Part shown: positions 17,975 through 25,758 of the stretch, in pieces
How the letters are laid out: every line of letters starts with the position of its first letter
Numbering within the stretch: position 1 is the stretch's first letter
Source of the DNA: JAWXCE01 sp033764775
GTDB taxonomy: Bacteria; Pseudomonadota; Alphaproteobacteria; Rhizobiales; Rhodomicrobiaceae
Direction of reading: 5' to 3'
Length of the DNA: 64,000 nt
Assembly: GCA_033764775.1 (NCBI GenBank)
Contig: JANRIQ010000014.1
Location: 1-64,000 of the forward strand
The notes under the pieces: generated by a model
Databases searched by the model: none
Told to the model about the DNA's origin: nothing
The model's input: the letters and a program-made list of their open reading frames with translations, nothing else
Position numbers and translations under genes: made by a program

Positions 17975-18397
17975 ATGATCATCATCGCGCTCATCATCGG
18001 CCTCGGCGCCCTGTGGGACGGCTTCACCACGCTGTTCGGCATCGACGAAATCCTTGGCGTCTTTTCGGCTCGGGAGGTAAACCCCATCAAGGCGACGTTT
18101 GCGGTTGTGGTTTCGCTCGTGGTGTTCGGATTTATGATGGCGACGCATTGGATATGGACGTTCACCGCCGACGATCTCATCACGCTGCTGCTCAAGGTCG
18201 CCTGGTTTTTATGCTTCGGCATCGACCTGTACACGTCTGTTCGCGGGAACAGCTATTATGTGTTTGACAACAACGTGGACACGAGCGCGGAGGTGCTCGG
18301 GCTGATCCTCGTCACCTTTCTCATCACCACATCGACCATATTGATGTCACGGCTGCTGCTGGCGAAGGACGCGCGCGGCAACAAATATCTGTTCTGA
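17975..18397 (+). CDS. Unknown four-helix membrane protein
   Basis: From the ATG at 17975 the 140-residue product has about four hydrophobic helices (residues 1-24, 38-60, 66-82 and 105-128) joined by short loops, with the loop SVRGNSYYVFDNNVDTSAEV between the last two. I do not recognise a family. The frame is open upstream inside the preceding gene, but that part is not hydrophobic and looks like shadow sequence. It converges on bactofilin. Confidence 0.55.
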   Translation: MIIIALIIGLGALWDGFTTLFGIDEILGVFSAREVNPIKATFAVVVSLVVFGFMMATHWIWTFTADDLITLLLKVAWFLCFGIDLYTSVRGNSYYVFDNNVDTSAEVLGLILVTFLITTSTILMSRLLLAKDARGNKYLF

Positions 18398-18420
18398 TCG
18401 TCCGCCCGTGCGCCGCGCGC

Positions 18421-18442
18421 AAAAAAGCCGGGCGAACCCGGC
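18421..18442 (-). terminator. Intrinsic terminator of the bactofilin gene
   Basis: A GCCGGG-CGAA-CCCGGC hairpin at 18427-18442 is followed on the minus strand by six Ts (18426-18421), 28 bases after the bactofilin stop. Confidence 0.8.
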
Positions 18443-18470
18443 CTAGGCGTCTCGTGGATGGCTGCGCAGG

Positions 18471-19049
18471 TTACTCGGCGGCCTGGTTGTGTCCGCCCAT
18501 CGTCTCAAGCTTCGGCGCCGAAGCAATGGGGTCTTCCGAGCGGCGCGATTTGCCTTCGAAATATGCGCCCTGCTCGATGGCGAGCGACTGGTGAAACACG
18601 TCGCCCTCCACATGCGAGGACGCCTGCAGCGTCACACGCATGCCGCGAACCGAACCCATCACCCGGCCGCGCACGACCACGTCCTCGGCGACGATGCCAC
18701 CGGTGATCTGCGCTTTCTCGCCGACGATGAGCGAAGAGCAGTGCACGTCGCCCTGGATTTGGCCATCAACCTGCACCTCGCCGCGCGACAGCACGTTGCC
18801 TGTGACCGTGAGGTCCTCGCCGATGATCGACGGCGCCATGCGGTCGGGGCCCCGGAACGCCGGCGTCTTGGCGACAAGAGCGTTCGGTTGCATCGCGCCC
18901 GGCATGAGGCCGCCCGCCGGAGCGTTCATCGGAGCGGAGTTCGGCGCGCCCATCGGTTTCGGTCCCGCGGCCGCCGCGCTCGTGGTTTTGGTGATTGGCT
19001 TTTGCGCGTCAAAGTTGCTCATATCGGTCTCTGGTTTTTTCGTGAACAT
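18471..19049 (-). CDS. Bactofilin
   Basis: The central region (about residues 73-170) is the bactofilin/DUF583 right-handed beta-helix: MAPSIIGEDLTVTGNVLSRGEVQVDGQIQGDVHCSSLIVGEKAQITGGIVAEDVVVRGRVMGSVRG. It is flanked by flexible tails, the N-terminal one Ala/Pro/Met-rich. Bactofilins polymerise at the membrane and organise morphology or cell-wall enzymes. GGAG lies about 9 bases before the chosen ATG; a second ATG at codon 10 is possible. Confidence 0.92.
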   Translation of the reverse strand: MFTKKPETDMSNFDAQKPITKTTSAAAAGPKPMGAPNSAPMNAPAGGLMPGAMQPNALVAKTPAFRGPDRMAPSIIGEDLTVTGNVLSRGEVQVDGQIQGDVHCSSLIVGEKAQITGGIVAEDVVVRGRVMGSVRGMRVTLQASSHVEGDVFHQSLAIEQGAYFEGKSRRSEDPIASAPKLETMGGHNQAAE

Positions 19050-19289
19050 AACTGCTGCTCCGAGCGATCAAGCGGACTTATCGCAATATGATACAATCCC
19101 TCAATGTGCGACGCATGCCCTTGGAAGTCGGTTGGGTGAGACGCGCCAACGAAAGCTGGCGAGGCCTTCTCGGTCGATAGACTGGACACTAACGCCCCAT
19201 CGCGCTTTTGTCATGATGATTTTGGGTAATCGCCGCGCTCGCCAAGCATATTGTGTCTTGACCGCGCTAGAATCGCCGCAGAGGCTCGC

Positions 19290-19982
19290 ATGCATGTTAT
19301 TCCGGTGATGGACGTGAAAGACGGCCGCGTCGTGCGCGCGGCGGGGGGCGACCGGCGCGCTTATCAACCCTGGCGTTCGCCCATTTGCCCGAACGCCGAT
19401 CCGCTGGAAGCCGTCGCCGGGTTTTTGCGATTGCGCCCGTTCGCGACACTCTACATCGCGGACCTCGACGCCATCGAACGCCGACGACCTCAAGACGAAC
19501 TGCTATGGTCGATCAACAATCGTTATCCCGGCATCAAAATTTGGCTGGACAGCGGTTTGACGGCGAAACAAGCCGCCGAACGCTCGCAAAATCAATCCTG
19601 GCTTTTCCACGTCCTCGGCACGGAAAGCATGAAGGACGACGACGACACGCATGGCTTGAAAGGCCATATCCTGTCGCTCGATTTTAGGAAACGCGGGCTG
19701 CTCGGGCCGCTTGATCTTCAGTTCGACCCCGCGCTCTGGCCCGAAAATGTCATCGTCATGAGCCTCGACAACGTCGGCTCCAAAAGCGGCCCCGACAAAA
19801 CCGTGCTGGCGGCGACCCGCTCGAACTCCCCGAACACGCGCATTTATGCGGCCGGCGGCATTCGGAACCTCGCAGATCTGATCGAGCTGCAGGGTCTCGG
19901 CATTGACGGCGCGCTCATCGCCACCGCTTTCCATGACGGAACGTTAGGCCGGGCGGACATAGACGCGATTTGTGGCCCATAA
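19290..19982 (+). CDS. HisA-like TIM-barrel protein of the H4MPT region
   Basis: The 230-residue protein starts with HVIPVMDVKDGRVVRAAGGDR, matching HisA including its first catalytic Asp (D8), and has a second candidate catalytic Asp in ILSLDFRKR. The C-terminal phosphate-site strands IYAAGGIRNLADL and GIDGALIATAFHDG are present. It is too divergent to be the histidine enzyme. HisA-like proteins accompany H4MPT genes in methylotrophs and methanogens (from memory), and fae lies 171 bases away on the opposite strand, so a role in H4MPT or methanofuran synthesis is likely but unproven. GAGG lies 5 bases before the ATG. Confidence 0.8.
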   Translation: MHVIPVMDVKDGRVVRAAGGDRRAYQPWRSPICPNADPLEAVAGFLRLRPFATLYIADLDAIERRRPQDELLWSINNRYPGIKIWLDSGLTAKQAAERSQNQSWLFHVLGTESMKDDDDTHGLKGHILSLDFRKRGLLGPLDLQFDPALWPENVIVMSLDNVGSKSGPDKTVLAATRSNSPNTRIYAAGGIRNLADLIELQGLGIDGALIATAFHDGTLGRADIDAICGP

Positions 19983-20005
19983 AAAAAGGGGCGGTCGCCC
20001 GCCCC
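19981..20005 (-). terminator. Terminator downstream of fae
   Basis: GGGGCGG-TCGC-CCGCCCC at 19988-20005 is followed on the minus strand by seven Ts (19987-19981). It lies about 150 bases beyond the fae stop but only 4 bases beyond the end of the in-frame tail described under findings. It also sits just past the stop of the HisA-like gene on the plus strand. Confidence 0.75.
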
Positions 20006-20153
20006 TTGATCACTTCTGAAAGATTGCGGCCAACCGCTGAAACAGGCCCTTGCGCTCCTGATACGCCGGTTTTGGCTCCATGCTTGGAGCCGAGGTCGGA
20101 GCCGGCGCGGTGGAAGCGGCCTTGGGCTCGTCCTGCCCAGGGTGGTTTCCGCT

Positions 20154-20663
20154 TCAGCCTTGGGCTGCGAACGGATGCGCCGCGCTGTCTTTCTTCGAGG
20201 TCACCTCGGCCGCAGTCGGCGTGCCCTTCACGGCGCGGGCGATCGACTCTTTCACGGCCTGATAGTTGTATTGCTGGATTTTCGCGTCGTCGGCCGCATC
20301 CCAGTGGATGAACACGCCGACGCAGATGAACAGGTCGTCCGCTTCGGCGGCCGGGATCACGCCTTCAGCGACGCTGTCGGCCACCGCTTTGGCGACGCCG
20401 TATTGCGCAGGGCCGAACATTTGCACGGCCTGGCGAGCGTCCTTGATCGTCACCTTGTTGAACATGACGGTGTTCGGCTTGCAGGGCAGGTTCGGGGCGA
20501 TCACGGCGAGCAGCGACGTGAAGCCGTCTTTGTTGTTGGTCAGGCTGTTGCAGAACGCGGTCTCAGCCGCCGAGCCGCGCGGGCCGATGATGAGGTCGAT
20601 GTGCGCGACTTCGTTGCCGTCGCCGACGAGCGACTCGCCGACCATTACTTTATTGATCATCAT
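20154..20663 (-). CDS. fae: Formaldehyde-activating enzyme
   Basis: The 169-residue sequence is a canonical Fae: VGESLVGDGNEVAHIDLIIGPRGS with the catalytic-site His21, NNKDGFTSLLAVIAPNLPCKPNTVMFNKVTI, MFGPAQYGVAKAVADSVAEG and the usual HPFAAQG end. It condenses formaldehyde with tetrahydromethanopterin to methylene-H4MPT in the cytoplasm and feeds MtdB and Mch encoded upstream. A strong GGGAGGA precedes the ATG by 8 bases, fitting high expression. Its 5' leader contains a terminator-like hairpin and its 3' side an in-frame protein-like tail after the TGA; both are reported as findings. Confidence 0.97.
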   Translation of the reverse strand: MMINKVMVGESLVGDGNEVAHIDLIIGPRGSAAETAFCNSLTNNKDGFTSLLAVIAPNLPCKPNTVMFNKVTIKDARQAVQMFGPAQYGVAKAVADSVAEGVIPAAEADDLFICVGVFIHWDAADDAKIQQYNYQAVKESIARAVKGTPTAAEVTSKKDSAAHPFAAQG

Positions 20664-20697
20664 ACCGGTATCCTCCCGATTGGAACCACATCGTCAC

Positions 20698-20726
20698 AAA
20701 AAACGAAGCCCGGGCCGGCCCGCTTC
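20698..20726 (-). terminator. Terminator or attenuator hairpin in the fae leader
   Basis: On the minus strand GAAGC-GGG-CCGG-CCC-(GG bulge)-GCTTC (20726-20705) is followed by CG and then six Ts (20703-20698). It lies between the CitG-like gene and fae, 35 bases before the fae ATG, so it either ends the upstream operon or attenuates fae. Confidence 0.6.
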
Positions 20727-20875
20727 AAGCCGGAACCAGACCTGACTATCCCAGTTTGCTGCGTTTGACGGGATCGCCAAACCGGTTGTCCAGATAGTTG
20801 CGCCGTCAAGCGCTTTCGGGACACTACCCATAGTAAACCGCCCACGCAAGCGTGATCGCGCGCAAATACAAGGCG

Positions 20876-21730
20876 TTACGCAACGGGCCGCTGCGCTTTC
20901 TCCAAATTTGCCGCAAACATCGTTGCCACCGTCAAATCGGCGCTTGTGCCGGGATTGAAGCCGCGCGCTTTCAGCTTGGCGTCCAGTTCGAGCAACGCGG
21001 CCATGGCGTTTTCAGTCCCAACCAAATAATGAAAAGCGGGGATGTGTTGCACCGCCATCTGCTGCACGGCGATTGCGGCCCAGCGCCCATGTTTGCGCTC
21101 AATGTGGGTGTCGGGAAATCGAAGAAAGTACATATACAACTCTGTAACCACCCATTTCTCATCGAGGTCGGAGAAACGGCCCCGGGTATTGCTCATAAAC
21201 GGGAGTCCCCTCTCGAAAACATCTTCGAACGCGGTCGTGTAATTGAATGCGATGCGATCGCGCCAAGCCGAGTGACGCATCGCCTCCCGCAGCGTGACTT
21301 TGGCGAGGCTGCGAACATCCATCTCCGGATCGGCGCCAAGGCCTGCGGGACTGGCCAGCGCGATAGCCCTAAAAGCATGCTCGGCGTCAGCGACCGTCAA
21401 ATTTTCAAGCACGCTCGCCAGACGCTCGCGCAAGGTTCCGCCGGTTTGACCCGCCGCAGCCGCCAAGGGAGCGCACAACAAAAGAATGCCCAGATTGGTG
21501 TTTTTCCCCACGGCGTCCCAGGTCGCCCGCATGGCGGCCCAGATGCGCTCGCCCACGCCTAAGGCTTGGTTCGCCATATGAGGCGCGGCGGCGCGGGCGC
21601 TCTCGACAAAGTCAGCCACGTCCATGCCGTGACCTGCGGCATGAATATGAACATTGCCCGGCTTGATGGCCTCAAGTTCGGCGATGCAGGCCCGATGGAA
21701 GGCGGCCTCAATCGTTTCCGGGTTCAACAT
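20876..21730 (-). CDS. CitG/MdcB-like protein of the H4MPT cluster (Orf5 type)
   Basis: A 284-residue protein resembling triphosphoribosyl-dephospho-CoA synthases: IAELEAIKPGNVHIHAAGHGMDVADFVESA at the N-terminus, then NTNLGILLLCAPLAAAA and GADPEMDVRSLAKVTLREAM. In methylotrophs this homologue is called Orf5 and is required for or linked to H4MPT synthesis; its exact reaction is not settled. It follows the Orf7-like ATP-grasp gene after 60 bases and is the last gene before the fae leader hairpin. Confidence 0.88.
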   Translation of the reverse strand: MLNPETIEAAFHRACIAELEAIKPGNVHIHAAGHGMDVADFVESARAAAPHMANQALGVGERIWAAMRATWDAVGKNTNLGILLLCAPLAAAAGQTGGTLRERLASVLENLTVADAEHAFRAIALASPAGLGADPEMDVRSLAKVTLREAMRHSAWRDRIAFNYTTAFEDVFERGLPFMSNTRGRFSDLDEKWVVTELYMYFLRFPDTHIERKHGRWAAIAVQQMAVQHIPAFHYLVGTENAMAALLELDAKLKARGFNPGTSADLTVATMFAANLEKAQRPVA

Positions 21731-21790
21731 GACAGCTTATCCGCCAACCTTGCAATCAACAGCCCTCACGCCAGGCCCGCCCCCGCCCGC

Positions 21791-22723
21791 TCACGAGACC
21801 GCCCGGGGCGCCGCGTCCGAGCGCCGCGCGACGGCGAGGAGAAACGCGTCCGCCACGGCCTGCGCGATGTCGATCTGTGGATTTACCTGCTGCAAACCCG
21901 TCCAGGCGGGCATGGAGTTCACCTCAAGCGCTTCGATGACGCCCGAGCGCCCGCGGATCAGATCGACGCCGGCGTAATCAGCGCCCGTCGCGCGCGCCGC
22001 AGTCTCAGCCGCAGCGCGCATCTCCTCCGAAATCACGAGCGGCTGCGCGGCGGCGCCTTGGCGAATGTTCGTCACCCAGGTCGCCCCAACGCGCGTCATG
22101 CCGGCGAGCGCCCGCCCCGCGACGACGAACACGCGGTAATCGCGCCACACCGCGTTCTCCGGCTCGACGAAACGCTGCAGATAATACACGCCCGCGACGC
22201 CCGGCTCGTTCTCCTGCGGCAGGTCGGCCGCCCCGCTCACGAGACGAACGCCCCGCCCTTGCGAGCCGAACAGCGGCTTCAGAACCATAGGCGCGCCGTG
22301 CGCCTCCAGAATGGCGACCGCGGCGGCCCGGGACTGGGCGGTGAAGGTGGGCGGCGTCGGCAGCCCCGCGCGGGCCATAAGCCAGCTCGTCATGGACTTG
22401 TCGATGCAAGCTTCGATGGCGCGCGCGTCGTTCCACACCACAACGCCGCACTCCCGCAGGGCGTGCAGCACAGTTAAGCGCTGCGTCACCTGCTCGAAGG
22501 TTCCGGCGGGCACGCCTCGCACGAAGGCGGCGAGCGGCGGCGCGGCCTCAAAGCCGGGGATGCGTAAGCCGAGCGGGGCCGTGGTGTCGACGCCGCAGGC
22601 GGAGAGCGACGCCGCGATTGCCTCGACCCCGCGCCGCGCCAGCGCCTGCTCGATGAGGCGGGCGTGGCCGTCCTTGCGGTCGCAGAACAGCGCGACCCGG
22701 CGCGGCTCAGCCAAAGCTGGCAT
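21791..22723 (-). CDS. RimK-like ATP-grasp ligase of the H4MPT cluster (Orf7 type)
   Basis: The 310-residue protein has ATP-grasp motifs: the lysine strand PMVLKPLFGSQGRGVRLV, YYLQRFVEPE, WRDYRVFVVAGRALAGM and the metal site ALEVNSMPAWTGLQ. It is closest in layout to RimK/MptN glutamate ligases, which add glutamyl residues to cofactors; the methylotroph homologue is Orf7. Role in H4MPT tailoring is inferred. Its start overlaps the mch 3' end by 17 bases, indicating coupled translation. Confidence 0.88.
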   Translation of the reverse strand: MPALAEPRRVALFCDRKDGHARLIEQALARRGVEAIAASLSACGVDTTAPLGLRIPGFEAAPPLAAFVRGVPAGTFEQVTQRLTVLHALRECGVVVWNDARAIEACIDKSMTSWLMARAGLPTPPTFTAQSRAAAVAILEAHGAPMVLKPLFGSQGRGVRLVSGAADLPQENEPGVAGVYYLQRFVEPENAVWRDYRVFVVAGRALAGMTRVGATWVTNIRQGAAAQPLVISEEMRAAAETAARATGADYAGVDLIRGRSGVIEALEVNSMPAWTGLQQVNPQIDIAQAVADAFLLAVARRSDAAPRAVS

Positions 22724-23684
22724 TGAGCGGACCCATGGCCAGACCGCCGCCGAAAAAGCTCTTGCCGCTTTCGACCGCCGTGACCGTCACGGCCGCAGGG
22801 CTGAACAGCATCGCGTCGATCTTGTAAAAATCCCCGTCCACCGCCTTGAACACCTCCGCGAACGGCTTGCCGAAATCCTTCGAAGCGCTGCTCGGCAACC
22901 GCTGGGCAAGGTCTTTCGCGTCGCTGTCCGGGCCGGTGACGAACAGATGGACACGCCCGCCATAGATTATCGCGTCGTTGGTGCGGCCCATTGCGGCAAC
23001 GAAATCCGGCGCAGGCGGGGCGTATGGCGCGGCGCCGGCGCCGTCCACGATGCGATCCAGCGGGAATTTCAAAGCGTGCGCCTTGTGCAGCGCGACCTCC
23101 AGCACGCGGGCGACGACCTGTAGCGACCCGGCCAGACTTTGCGTCGGCGCATAAATGAAGGTGAGGTCTTTCTGCGCCAGGCGGCAATCGTCGGCGATCC
23201 GGTCGATGAGCGCGGGCGGCGGCGGCTGATCCGCCTCGATCACGAAAATGGCGCGGCCGGCGTTGTCGCGATAGCCGATCTCGGCGAACAGCTCCTCTTT
23301 CGCGGCGACGGCCCGGCCCGGCCCCGACCCGAGCACGTAATAATTGTCGCCGCCCTCCGAATGCGACAGGCTCCACCCCGCATACTGGCTGGCGAGGCAC
23401 GCAAGCACCGGATGCGAGGACTGCACCTCCACCGTCCACTCCCACGGCGCGCAGGCCGGGTTGGCAGAGAGTGAAACACGCCCCAGCCCAGCCATGCAGA
23501 TTTGCGCAATGCGCAGACCCGCCTCCAGGCCGCCGCGCGCCGTCGCCCCCGCGTCGATCAAGGTCTGGCCGCGCATGCCTTTTTTCACCTCGACCCGAAG
23601 CAGCGTCGCGCGTGCGATCAGGTCGTCCACGAGCGGCGCGGCGAGCGCATTCAAACTGATCGCCCCGTATTTGGCGCTCATCAT
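22707..23684 (-). CDS. mch: Methenyltetrahydromethanopterin cyclohydrolase
   Basis: The 325-residue sequence is a clear Mch: SLSHSEGGDNYYVLGSGPGRA, FIYAPTQSLAGSLQVVARVLEVALHKAHAL and DRIVDGAGAAPYAPP are family blocks. It hydrolyses methenyl-H4MPT to formyl-H4MPT, the step after MtdB. GAGG precedes the ATG by 6 bases. It follows the Orf17-like ATP-grasp gene after 20 bases. Confidence 0.97.
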   Translation of the reverse strand: MMSAKYGAISLNALAAPLVDDLIARATLLRVEVKKGMRGQTLIDAGATARGGLEAGLRIAQICMAGLGRVSLSANPACAPWEWTVEVQSSHPVLACLASQYAGWSLSHSEGGDNYYVLGSGPGRAVAAKEELFAEIGYRDNAGRAIFVIEADQPPPPALIDRIADDCRLAQKDLTFIYAPTQSLAGSLQVVARVLEVALHKAHALKFPLDRIVDGAGAAPYAPPAPDFVAAMGRTNDAIIYGGRVHLFVTGPDSDAKDLAQRLPSSASKDFGKPFAEVFKAVDGDFYKIDAMLFSPAAVTVTAVESGKSFFGGGLAMGPLNASFG

Positions 23685-23704
23685 CCCTAGCCTCGTTGTT
23701 GATT

Positions 23705-24838
23705 TTATAAGTTATAATAAAGACGGTGCGCCAGACGCCCCCGCTCGACGCAAAGCCTCTTACATTCGCTCAGCGTATCCGCTTTGGCAAGCACCGTACA
23801 CAAAGGGTGATGCGCACGCGTGACGTGCCCGGGCGTCGGCCGATCCTTCACCCACTCTGGCGGAGCGATGTCGGGGGCGCGCGCATCCCCTGCGTCGGCG
23901 AACACCACCTGCGAGGCGCACGCGCCCGCATAAGCGAAATCTTCAGGCTGAAACCGCGCGCCGTCGAACGCCGCGAGATGTTTCTCGAAAAGCAGATTGT
24001 TGGGGCTGTCGAAAATCTCCAGGGTCGCGCCGGGGCGCGGGTTGACCTCAAGGAGGAAGAACTCACGCCCCTCCACCAGAAAATCTGCGCTGTTCAGGCC
24101 TACAAGAGCGAAGCAACGGGCGATGGCCTTCGTCGCTCTCGCAAGCCCCTCGCGAAGATCGTCGTCGATGTCGGCCGGCCGAACCGCGCCGCCATACCGG
24201 AGCGGGCGGCCGGGCGCCGGACTGGCCCATTGCTCGCTGAAGCCGATGACCGCCGCGTGGCCGCCCCCGTCGCCGATGAACAGCGTCGAGACGGCGCGGC
24301 CCGCGACCTCCCGCTGATAATAGCGATCCGCGGCGAGGCCGTCCGCCTCGTTCGCGCGTCTAATATGGCCGCCGCCGGCGCCGCCGACGCCCTTGGCAAG
24401 CCACGCCCGGCCGTCCTTTGGCGGAAGCCTGGCGGTTTCGGGATGCGGCACGCCGAGGCTGCGGCACACCTCCTGAAACACGAACGGGTTCTTAATGAGC
24501 CGCACGATTTGGGCGCGGTTGGCGATCACCCGCCACTCTGCGGCGAGATCGTTGAGGGCGTCGGGCGCCGCCTCGAAGCCGCTGCCGCACACAACGGGAA
24601 TACGCTCGCCCGCATCGGGTCGCGCCATTGCTGTGAGGTCGCGCAGCGCGTCGAAAAGGGCGCCGCGGTCAAGCCCGACTGTCAGATCGCCCGGGACCTG
24701 GATATGCGCCGCGCTCGCCTTGATCGCATCCGCGTCGGCGAACAGGTCGGCGACATAGGGCTCATATCCCGCCCTTCGCGCCGCCTCGGCTAGCGAACGG
24801 CCCGAAAATGCGGCGATCAGGATCGGGCGCCGCCGCAC
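23705..24838 (-). CDS. ATP-grasp protein of the H4MPT cluster (Orf17 type)
   Basis: A 377-residue protein with an ATP-grasp core: the purine-binding WLAKGVGGAGGGHIR, YYQREVAGRAVSTLFIGDGG and the Mg site FFLLEVNPRPGATLEIFD. It resembles Orf17 of methylotroph H4MPT clusters, whose reaction is not known. The N-terminal domain (PILIAAFSGRSLAEAARRAGYEP) looks like a substrate-binding Rossmann half. Start is GTG at 24838, 4 bases after the mtdB stop; an overlapping ATG two bases earlier is out of frame. Confidence 0.85.
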   Translation of the reverse strand: MRRRPILIAAFSGRSLAEAARRAGYEPYVADLFADADAIKASAAHIQVPGDLTVGLDRGALFDALRDLTAMARPDAGERIPVVCGSGFEAAPDALNDLAAEWRVIANRAQIVRLIKNPFVFQEVCRSLGVPHPETARLPPKDGRAWLAKGVGGAGGGHIRRANEADGLAADRYYQREVAGRAVSTLFIGDGGGHAAVIGFSEQWASPAPGRPLRYGGAVRPADIDDDLREGLARATKAIARCFALVGLNSADFLVEGREFFLLEVNPRPGATLEIFDSPNNLLFEKHLAAFDGARFQPEDFAYAGACASQVVFADAGDARAPDIAPPEWVKDRPTPGHVTRAHHPLCTVLAKADTLSECKRLCVERGRLAHRLYYNL

Positions 24839-24842
24839 ATCG

Positions 24843-25739
24843 TCACGCGTCGAGGGTTTTGGCGAGTTCGTAGGCGTCGCGGAAGTCGAGGCTGAGGATT
24901 TCGCCGGACTCGATCATTTTGCGGAACAGCCCGGCTTGCGTCTGGTATTTCACGTTGCCGATGGCGAGCGCGCCGAGGCCGACGGCGTGGCCATAGCCGA
25001 TGGGCTTGCCGTTGTCGAACAGCTCCACGCCCTCGACGCCAAGCGGCGGCACGGCGTTCACGTCGCCCGCGACGAGCAGGCGGCGGCAATTGCGCAGGTT
25101 GTCGGCGGAGAGCACGCGGCGGCCCGCTGCGGCGCAGGCGAGGATGACCTCGGACTCCTCGGCGAGCGCAGTTTTCAACTCCTCGGTCGAGCCGTCGACG
25201 CCTTCGGTCGTTACGCCGAACCGCTCTTTCATCTCGTCCGCCGCTTTCTGCACGCGCGCCGCCCCGTCATGCCCGGCAAGCTTCACATGCGCGCCCTCCA
25301 TGGCCGAGATGACCGCTGAGCAGAACCCGACGACGCCCGTCGCGCCGAACACCGTGACCTTCACGCCGGTCATGCCGCGCACGAAATGCTTTTTCAACAG
25401 CTTTTTGGTGCAGGCGACCATCGCGGCGGCGGTGGTGAACGATCCGGCCGGGTCGGCGAAAACGGAAAGCTGGAACGGCGGCACCATCGCGTCCTTCGCC
25501 GCCTGCAGCATGTCCAGCGCCTGGATGGTGTTCTTGCCCGCAATGAACAGCCCTGTGCGCGGCCCGTCCGACGGCGCGCGCGAGAAAATCGCGTCCTGCG
25601 TCAGCCCCCGCACCTCCTCAAGAGTGACGTTCGTGTAGGGCACGACGGCGTTGAACCCCGCATCGAGCGCCATGTTCACGTCGAACGGGCTCATGTGTTT
25701 GAGCGGCGTGATCATGTGGAGGATGGCGGGGTTGGTCAT
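24843..25739 (-). CDS. mtdB: NAD(P)-dependent methylene-H4MPT dehydrogenase
   Basis: The protein opens with ILHMITPLKHMSPFDVNMALDAGF, highly characteristic of MtdB, has ADPAGSFTTAAAMVA and a Rossmann motif VFGATGVVGFCSAVISAMEGA. It oxidises methylene-H4MPT to methenyl-H4MPT. I chose the ATG at 25739, which follows a GGGAAG by 8 bases and gives 298 residues, about the size of known MtdB; an ATG five codons earlier at 25754 is also in frame. It is the second gene of the operon, after beta-RFAP synthase. Confidence 0.96.
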   Translation of the reverse strand: MTNPAILHMITPLKHMSPFDVNMALDAGFNAVVPYTNVTLEEVRGLTQDAIFSRAPSDGPRTGLFIAGKNTIQALDMLQAAKDAMVPPFQLSVFADPAGSFTTAAAMVACTKKLLKKHFVRGMTGVKVTVFGATGVVGFCSAVISAMEGAHVKLAGHDGAARVQKAADEMKERFGVTTEGVDGSTEELKTALAEESEVILACAAAGRRVLSADNLRNCRRLLVAGDVNAVPPLGVEGVELFDNGKPIGYGHAVGLGALAIGNVKYQTQAGLFRKMIESGEILSLDFRDAYELAKTLDA

Positions 25740-25758
25740 GGCGGCGCTTCCCATCTTG

